From an uncultured Chitinophagaceae bacterium (GTDB lineage: Bacteria > Bacteroidota > Bacteroidia > Chitinophagales > Chitinophagaceae): a stretch of 64,000 nucleotides of DNA. Where the stretch lies: NCBI GenBank assembly GCA_903884185.1, contig CAISDV010000090.1, positions 1-64,000 on the forward strand. The letters run 5' to 3'. Below, piece after piece: positions 58,750 through 64,000 of this stretch. The position numbers and the translations under genes were made by a program. The stretch's first letter is position 1. Each line of letters opens with the position of its first letter. The notes under the pieces were generated by a model that was not told the origin of the DNA, searched no databases, and saw nothing but the letters and a program-made list of their open reading frames with translations.

Positions 58750-61700
58750 TTAAATCGGTTGGTCTTCATCCTCATCCGGCGCGTGCAATGCAACAGCCAA
58801 ATGGTTGGTTTTGGCAAAATTGCACCATTCGCAATCGGGTTTGCCGCACCCTGTATTGAAATCCTTGTTTTGAATATGCCCCCAGACCTGTTTGATCTGT
58901 TGGGTAACAGTGGTCACATCCTCCCGGTTAATAGATATTTTTTCTTTAAGGTATTCTTCACCCACGGGTTCCACAAAATCAAACTCGCTGCTCGCCACTT
59001 CCCAGTCGTTGCTGCGGTCATTATCAATTAAGATTTTATAGAACACCGCCTGCCGCCAGTAATTACCACCATCGGGTTTGTTGTCATTTGGTCCGGTCAT
59101 TTGTTTTTTTGCGTTCTCGTATTTTCCGGTTTTATAATCCACCACGTTCACGCTTTTTCCATTGAATTCCAGTTTATCCAATTTTCCATTGATGGGAATT
59201 CCCTGTACTTCTATGTTTCGCATGTTCTTTTCTACCACCACTACTTTGCTCCAGCCATTGATATGGAAATCATAGTATGCCGGCAGTATCTTTTCGCCAT
59301 ATTGCATTTTAAGAATAAACTCTTCTTTTGTAAATGCTTCGCGGTTGCGGTTCAGGTACCAGGTAAAATCATCCATCATTTCACCCTTGGAAGGAAAAAC
59401 ATCATTGTTTTTTTTCATCTTCTCGAATAAGCGCTGCAAAGCAAAATGGACCGTGCTTCCAAATACCATGCTCCCGCTTTTTGCTGAAGGAACCTTGATC
59501 AAATTCTGGTAATAAAATTTCAACGGGCATTCCAAATAATTATTCAGGTGTGTTACACTTAATGAATATCTCTTTAAAAGCTGCGTCAGGTAATTATCTT
59601 CCACCAATTCAATTTCAGGCCGTGCTGTTTGTATGAATTGAAGTGCGAGGTAACTGGTGAGTTGATCATCGTTTACTTTTTTCTGCTGCGGTTGCCAGTG
59701 CATGCCTTCGAGTATCTCGGTCACAAAGGTTGACCGCGTTTGTTCTTTATCTTTTTTGTCTTTGACAGGATAGGATATATGCAGGTGTGTTTTTGCCCTG
59801 GTGAGAGATACATAAAACAAGCGCCGACTTTCCTCCATGTCAGATGCAGTGTTAAGAGACGACTGCAGGTTGTCGGGATATTTGTATGTACGATTATTGC
59901 CTGAGTTGTCGTCCCAGATATTTTGTGTGCATCCGATCATAAAAACGTGAAGAAATTCAGAACCTTTGGAACTGTGTGCTGTAACTAAGTTGATGCCATT
60001 CTCATCTGCAGACGCTTTGTAGAGTGGGATCATAATTCGTCCCCTGCGCATGGTCTCAAGATCGTTCAGCAGGTTGTTTAAATTCATACCCGGGTTGCGT
60101 TTGCAGCCGTCTTTGATAAAATTGAAAAACGAATTCAGCACTTCCATCAACCAGGGTTTCTCCGGTGAACGCATCACATAGCCCAATACATTTGTTTTAT
60201 CCAATACCTGGGATATTAAATTTTGCAGCGTAACATTATTGGATTCTTTGATCAATCCTTCGAGAGTATCACTTACCTGTTTTAAAGAATTATCCGGCTG
60301 GTTGAACAGATCAGCTTTTGCATGAGGAGTTTGTTCGCTGATGGCGCGGCGCAAAGAATATTTTTCTTCTTTGTCAGAGAACCTTTTATCATTCACAGCC
60401 ACACTCATCTTCGCCGCCTGGATGGGTGGCACAGAGAAAAATTCAAAATGCAGGATGCGGAAAAGCAATTCATCCCCGCTATACGGCACTTCATTTTCCT
60501 TTGCTATCCAGGTCAGGAGTGAAATAATATTATTAATAAATGGCAATTGAAGAAGGTCGATCTTCCTGCGGATGTTTACCGATATCTTTTTTGCCTCTAA
60601 TAAAGTAATGATCTCTTCTACCTGTGCATGGTTGCGATAGATGATAGCGATCTCTTTTCCCGGAATGCCTTGCTGCAGTAGCTCTTCCACCTGCTGTACA
60701 ATGTCAATGGTCTCATGAGCAGTGTTCGGGTATTCAATGATCGCCGGATTGATGTTTTGCTGGCGTTCAGGATTGGAAGTAATTAGGGGCTGATCATTCT
60801 TTGTAATGCGTGCCGTATTATTGACAATGAGTTGATGTGCTGTATCTAAAATAATTTGTGTGGAGCGATAATTATTTACCAGATCAATTTCTTCTAGTAT
60901 GCCCGCATAGCGATTCTCGAATTTTACAATATTCTCTACGTTTGCATCCTGGAAAGAAAAAACACTTTGATCAGCATCGCCAACGGCAAATACGTTCGGA
61001 ACATCCCAATACTCAACCAAATATTGCAGCAGTTTATTTTGTGATCCGCTGGTATCCTGGAATTCATCCACCAAAAAATACAGGTAACGCTCCTGGTAAT
61101 CCAGCAACATATTTTTATTGTTCTCAAAAGCATCCAGTACCCAAAGGATCATGTCGTCAAAATTGTAACGACTGATATCGCGCATCATGCGGTTATAACG
61201 CGGGTAAAGGTTTACGGCTGCCCGTAACAGTTCCTGTTTCTCTGTTTCCGCAGCAATTTTTACAGGGTTGGGATCGCCCGCATTGAACTCCTTATATTTT
61301 CTTTTATAAAAAAACCCTTCTTTGGTGGGTAGTGTTTCCAGGTAAGCATCTATTCTTTCATTTAAATAATCAATATCCCAGGCTTCTTTTTTCATCAGGC
61401 CAAAAAGAGGTTTCAACCTGTCCTTCTCATAATACACATCTCCACGAAAACGTTTTAGCGGGCTATTTTTTTCGATTGAATCTATCAGGTCAATATACAA
61501 CTGTGTTTCTTCCAGGTCGCTGATAGGTTCTAAATTCAGTTTGCCAAAATAGCTCAGGTTATCGCGGATCACTTCATTACAGAAAGAATGAAAAGTGTGG
61601 ATGTTCACGCGGTAAGCAGGTGCGCCAATGAATTGCAGCAGGCGGTTGCGCATTTCCACAACGCCATTATCTGTAAAAGTGAGGCAAAGGATATTGCGCG

Positions 61701-61884
61701 GATCGGTATCGGTCTCCAGTAATATCTTTCCTATGCGTGTGGCGAGTATCTGCGTTTTGCCCGTGCCCGGGCCCGCATTCACCATCACCGGGCCTTCAAT
61801 GGTATCAACAGCTTTGCGCTGCTGCTCATTCAGCCGGGTGTAGATAGCCTCGAATTTTTCTGATTGTTGTTGCCGGTTCACCAT
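58750..61884 (-). CDS. UvrD/AddA-type helicase fused to an Fe-S PD-(D/E)XK nuclease
   Basis: 1044 residues. The N-terminal superfamily 1 helicase has the Walker A GPGTGKTQ at 38-45, motif II LVDEFQDTS, motif III VGDADQSVFSFQDAN, and motifs further on such as LVTAHSSKGSEF and YVSLTRAKTHLHI. The C-terminal nuclease has LNNYLECPLKFYY, GKLDKLEF with VVDYKTGKY, and a cysteine set CGKPDCEWC that together with the earlier Cys resembles the AddB [4Fe-4S] site. It should resect DNA ends in repair. No AddB-like partner is encoded next to it. Confidence 0.93.
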   Translation of the reverse strand: MVNRQQQSEKFEAIYTRLNEQQRKAVDTIEGPVMVNAGPGTGKTQILATRIGKILLETDTDPRNILCLTFTDNGVVEMRNRLLQFIGAPAYRVNIHTFHSFCNEVIRDNLSYFGKLNLEPISDLEETQLYIDLIDSIEKNSPLKRFRGDVYYEKDRLKPLFGLMKKEAWDIDYLNERIDAYLETLPTKEGFFYKRKYKEFNAGDPNPVKIAAETEKQELLRAAVNLYPRYNRMMRDISRYNFDDMILWVLDAFENNKNMLLDYQERYLYFLVDEFQDTSGSQNKLLQYLVEYWDVPNVFAVGDADQSVFSFQDANVENIVKFENRYAGILEEIDLVNNYRSTQIILDTAHQLIVNNTARITKNDQPLITSNPERQQNINPAIIEYPNTAHETIDIVQQVEELLQQGIPGKEIAIIYRNHAQVEEIITLLEAKKISVNIRRKIDLLQLPFINNIISLLTWIAKENEVPYSGDELLFRILHFEFFSVPPIQAAKMSVAVNDKRFSDKEEKYSLRRAISEQTPHAKADLFNQPDNSLKQVSDTLEGLIKESNNVTLQNLISQVLDKTNVLGYVMRSPEKPWLMEVLNSFFNFIKDGCKRNPGMNLNNLLNDLETMRRGRIMIPLYKASADENGINLVTAHSSKGSEFLHVFMIGCTQNIWDDNSGNNRTYKYPDNLQSSLNTASDMEESRRLFYVSLTRAKTHLHISYPVKDKKDKEQTRSTFVTEILEGMHWQPQQKKVNDDQLTSYLALQFIQTARPEIELVEDNYLTQLLKRYSLSVTHLNNYLECPLKFYYQNLIKVPSAKSGSMVFGSTVHFALQRLFEKMKKNNDVFPSKGEMMDDFTWYLNRNREAFTKEEFILKMQYGEKILPAYYDFHINGWSKVVVVEKNMRNIEVQGIPINGKLDKLEFNGKSVNVVDYKTGKYENAKKQMTGPNDNKPDGGNYWRQAVFYKILIDNDRSNDWEVASSEFDFVEPVGEEYLKEKISINREDVTTVTQQIKQVWGHIQNKDFNTGCGKPDCEWCNFAKTNHLAVALHAPDEDEDQPI

Positions 61885-61943
61885 TTAAAAATACCTCCCG
61901 ATGGGTTTGTTGATGAAGATACAATTTTAGGGGGAGAGGAGGC

Positions 61944-61976
61944 AAACCCCGAGGGATTTTAAATCCCTCGGGGTTT
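61944..61976. repeat. Dispersed palindromic repeat, AAACCCCGAGGG family
   Basis: A perfect palindrome of two 16-bp arms, AAACCCCGAGGGATTT (61944-61959) with AAATCCCTCGGGGTTT (61961-61976), 1-base centre. Same family as 26467-26548. Confidence 0.8.
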
Positions 61977-62075
61977 CGCGACCAGGTTGGTGTTTTGTAT
62001 ATTTATGAGCACAGGGGAAAATTTGTAGTCTTTTTAGAGAAACTAGCGCAAAAAAGTTAAAAACTGTTTTTATAT

Positions 62076-62518
62076 ATGGATGCTATAACTGCTAGATATA
62101 ATAGTTTGATTGAAGTATTAAATTCGAAGCAAAAAAAATACATACATTTTAAATCATTGGGAAATTTTATACAGCATCTCCCAGAAATAGAACCCGAAGA
62201 AGATAGGCGGAGTTGCGAAAAAAAAATTGTTGATTACTTACAAGTTGTCGAACAAAGCATCGATGAAGTTAATAGTAAATTCACAACAGAACTTTACATG
62301 AACTATATATATCCATTGGGAAATGCGTATAAAAGAATAGGATTTAAAAAAATTATACCTATTATATATTCATTGATTTTTGCATTGGGTTTTGATTTTT
62401 TTGTAGGAATGATTTTTTTGGGTTCCCATATCCTTTACTAACACTTCTTATATTAATATCTTTTTACTTGCGACCCAAATATTATAAATCTTCTCGGGTT
62501 TTTGGAATGCTATACTAA
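62076..62518 (+). pseudogene. Small membrane protein gene with apparent frameshift in a T7 run
   Basis: The intact frame gives 121 residues (62076-62441) ending soon after a hydrophobic stretch (IPIIYSLIFALGFDFFVG). One added base at the T7 run (62413-62419) would fuse this to a second hydrophobic segment ending RPKYYKSSRVFGMLY at 62518, making about 147 residues with two helices. The downstream segment has a natural helix and a basic end, which supports a real frameshift, a sequencing error, or slippage. N-terminal part is charged and cytoplasmic by prediction. Composition is AT-rich. Function unknown. Confidence 0.55.
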
Positions 62519-62569
62519 AGCAAGAAAATGAAAATGTGTATTTCGGCTTGTGCAACAAAATAATGCAAA

Positions 62570-62715
62570 GCCCCAGCGGGGCGTAATCATAATAGAAAAA
62601 ACAAGATAATTACGTTTTAAGCTCCGTAGGTGCGGCATAAATGCTACTTAATATGCCGCACCTACGGGGCTTAATATGCATTTAATAAACTTTGCTATTA
62701 CGATGCCGCTCCTCT
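62570..62715. repeat. Dispersed inverted repeat, GTAGGTGCGGCATA family
   Basis: A small hairpin GCCCC-AGC-GGGGC (62570-62582), then the arm GCTCCGTAGGTGCGGCATA (62621-62639) and its near-perfect reverse TATGCCGCACCTACGGGGC (62652-62670), then further GCATTTAATAAACTT-type sequence. Loop 12 bases. Confidence 0.75.
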
Positions 62716-62791
62716 GGAGTTAATCTAGCGACCTTCTTTTGCTCAGATCACCCTTTAAAATAAATACGACAAGGCAGGCTTTAAGCGCAAA

Positions 62792-63076
62792 CTATAAAAA
62801 GGCTGTAATTATTTGACAAGCAGTTAAAAGAAAAGCCACAATTACATTTATTGATAAAAATTTAGCAAAGGAAACCTGCTTTGTGAATAGCCATATAATT
62901 GCAATAATGAGAAGTGAAATTATTGAACACATTATCATCATTAAGATCGTGCCCAAAATTATTTCAACGGGCATTGAAAATGTGCGGTCTTTTAAAGAAG
63001 TAAAAACGGCGGCGACAATTGAAAGCGCTAAAAAAAGGCCCCAGTTTTTTTTATTTGATTTAAAAATATTCTCCAA
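62792..63076 (-). CDS. Small membrane protein, 94 residues
   Basis: 94 residues from a TTG start at 63076. It has three hydrophobic segments, about LFLALSIVAAVF, IILGTILMMIMCSIISLLIIAI and INVIVAFLLTACQIITAFL, with short charged loops. The start is uncertain because there is no ATG until residue 34. It is AT-rich compared with neighbours. No domain is recognised. It lies between the E-type repeat and the glycosidase gene. Confidence 0.5.
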   Translation of the reverse strand: MENIFKSNKKNWGLFLALSIVAAVFTSLKDRTFSMPVEIILGTILMMIMCSIISLLIIAIIWLFTKQVSFAKFLSINVIVAFLLTACQIITAFL

Positions 63077-63132
63077 AACAATTGTATTTAAGCTTAATTA
63101 CGTTATCTGCTTTATTTACTTTTCTACTTTCC

Positions 63133-64000
63133 TCACTTCATCTCCACCCATTCACTCACATTATTGTTCCTGTCAACCACGGCAATGAATAAACGGTCAT
63201 CGGCATTGGCAATACTTTTGCTTCGATCAAAATCAATGGTCTTATCAGCAACCACCAAGCTGATCAGTGTGGCATATTCCATTTTGGCATCTACTTTCTG
63301 TGGCAATGCATAAATAGCAAATTGCTTGATCTTTTCTTCGCCCTTATAAACTGCTGTAAAAACATTTTTCTTTTTTGTGACCAGAGGTTTTGGCGGCGGT
63401 ATGCTATCTATCCATTTCATTGGCGGAATGATCGCCGGCAATGCATAATAATTTGTCCGCAGGCTATCGCTCCATCCATTGGGATTGTTGTCGAAACTTT
63501 TGCTGCTGAAATAAACACTTCCCTGCGTGGTAGGATAATTGCGTAATCCCTTTATTTGATTGGGTAATTCATTTTTATTCTTCCATGCTTCGTTCCTTCC
63601 TGCACTGGACATGGCATGACCGATAAATAATTGCTTGCCGTATGTATATTGGTTCCACCATTTTAAAAGAGTATCATAATCACAAAGCTTGTGCCCTCGC
63701 TCCCAATACAGTTGCGGCACCACATAATCTATCCAGCCTTTCTGCAGCCACAATAAGATATTGGCATAGAGGTCATCATAATTTGTTTGGCCTGCTTTTG
63801 TATTGCTGCCCATCGGGTCTTTGTCCTTATTACGCCACACACCAAATGGACTGATGCCAAACTTCACTCTTGGATTAGCAGCACGCATGGTTTGATAAAT
63901 TAATTTAATGATACTGTCGCAGTTGCTTCTTCGCCAGTCTTCTTTGTTAAGTCCGCGGGCATTTTGACGGTAAGTGGATTCATCGGGAAATTCTTTTCCC
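63133..64000 (-). CDS. GHL10-family glycosidase (5' end outside window)
   Basis: About 289 residues visible; the frame continues past an internal Met at 63888 to the window edge (EFPDESTYRQNARGLNKEDW), so the start is outside. The family is glycosyl hydrolase-like 10 (DUF187), TIM-barrel. Motifs visible include VKFGISPFGVWRN, DYVVPQLYWERGH and the FIGHAMSSAG segment. The C-terminal part (about the last 90 residues) looks like an added beta-domain. It should be secreted, but the signal peptide is not visible. Substrate unknown. Confidence 0.85.
   Translation of the reverse strand, partial: GKEFPDESTYRQNARGLNKEDWRRSNCDSIIKLIYQTMRAANPRVKFGISPFGVWRNKDKDPMGSNTKAGQTNYDDLYANILLWLQKGWIDYVVPQLYWERGHKLCDYDTLLKWWNQYTYGKQLFIGHAMSSAGRNEAWKNKNELPNQIKGLRNYPTTQGSVYFSSKSFDNNPNGWSDSLRTNYYALPAIIPPMKWIDSIPPPKPLVTKKKNVFTAVYKGEEKIKQFAIYALPQKVDAKMEYATLISLVVADKTIDFDRSKSIANADDRLFIAVVDRNNNVSEWVEMK

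Noticed and set aside
1-64000. tRNA, rRNA, tmRNA or transposase genes
   Set aside because: Reading both strands I found no cloverleaf, rRNA-like conserved stretch or transposase motif; intergenic gaps are short and filled by the listed repeats.

Overview
The window looks like one contiguous chromosomal stretch from a Bacteroidota bacterium, most likely family Chitinophagaceae. The evidence is the gene content (30S protein THX, DUF4286, TIGR02757, LptC, type III pantothenate kinase, DUF2007-CdsA-Psd, archaeal-type short Psd), Bacteroidota-type promoters of the form TTTG-N18-21-TAnnTTTG, weak or absent Shine-Dalgarno sequences, MKK-type signal peptides, and many short palindromic intergenic repeats. 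I see no rRNA, tRNA, CRISPR array, transposase or prophage. The species cannot be named from what is visible.

Layout. 1-9063: a sugar-oxidation cluster with a sugar MFS permease (cut by the window edge), two Tat-signal TIM-barrel isomerase/lyase-like proteins, two tandem copies of a GMC flavoprotein plus its Tat-lipoprotein small subunit, and a convergent Tat-signal Gfo/Idh oxidoreductase. The GMC proteins carry a CX5CX3C motif like the 3Fe-4S site of FAD-dependent glucose dehydrogenase, so a periplasmic 3-keto-sugar route is the best guess. 9205-12224: small lipoproteins, a DUF6973-like lipoprotein, and an XRE regulator divergent from a small hypothetical gene. 12274-18931: aldehyde dehydrogenase, glutathione peroxidase-like and methyltransferase-like proteins, DusB, then a membrane/phospholipid operon (CPBP protease, DUF2007, CdsA, Psd). 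19032-28411: housekeeping and metabolic enzymes (HAD phosphatase, SDR, fatty acid hydroxylase-like, flavin reductase, FAH hydrolase, cystathionine gamma-synthase, asparagine synthetase) with an inserted GxxExxY gene bounded by inverted repeats. 28599-31075: an sdpR-sdpI-hydrolase-acpH operon with a clear palindromic operator. 31442-42862: PepSY-like secreted protein, deoxyhypusine synthase homologue, M28 peptidase, RpiB, CNNM-type membrane protein, a DUF4097 / anti-sigma-like / ECF sigma operon, aldo/keto reductase, LptC, CoaX and a LON-domain protein. 42924-51157: LPS sugar transferase, O-antigen ligase, MeaB, a Tat-exported class V aminotransferase, THX, HU, ExoIII and a LOG-family protein. 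51161-58678: a split methionine synthase behind a structured leader, YceI, RecR and an Ig-like lipoprotein. 58750-64000: a UvrD-type helicase fused to an Fe-S nuclease, two small membrane proteins (one apparently frameshifted), and a partial GHL10 glycosidase.

Structure beyond genes: at least seven families of short dispersed palindromic repeats occur between genes. One repeat lies in frame inside the methionine synthase homocysteine-binding gene, and another pair brackets the GxxExxY gene. Repeats also mislead start calls, as for the ECF sigma gene. The strongest leads for new biology are the keto-sugar cluster with its duplicated dehydrogenase, the structured metH leader, and the coding-region repeat. 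Identifications rest on reading motifs by eye; no database search was run.
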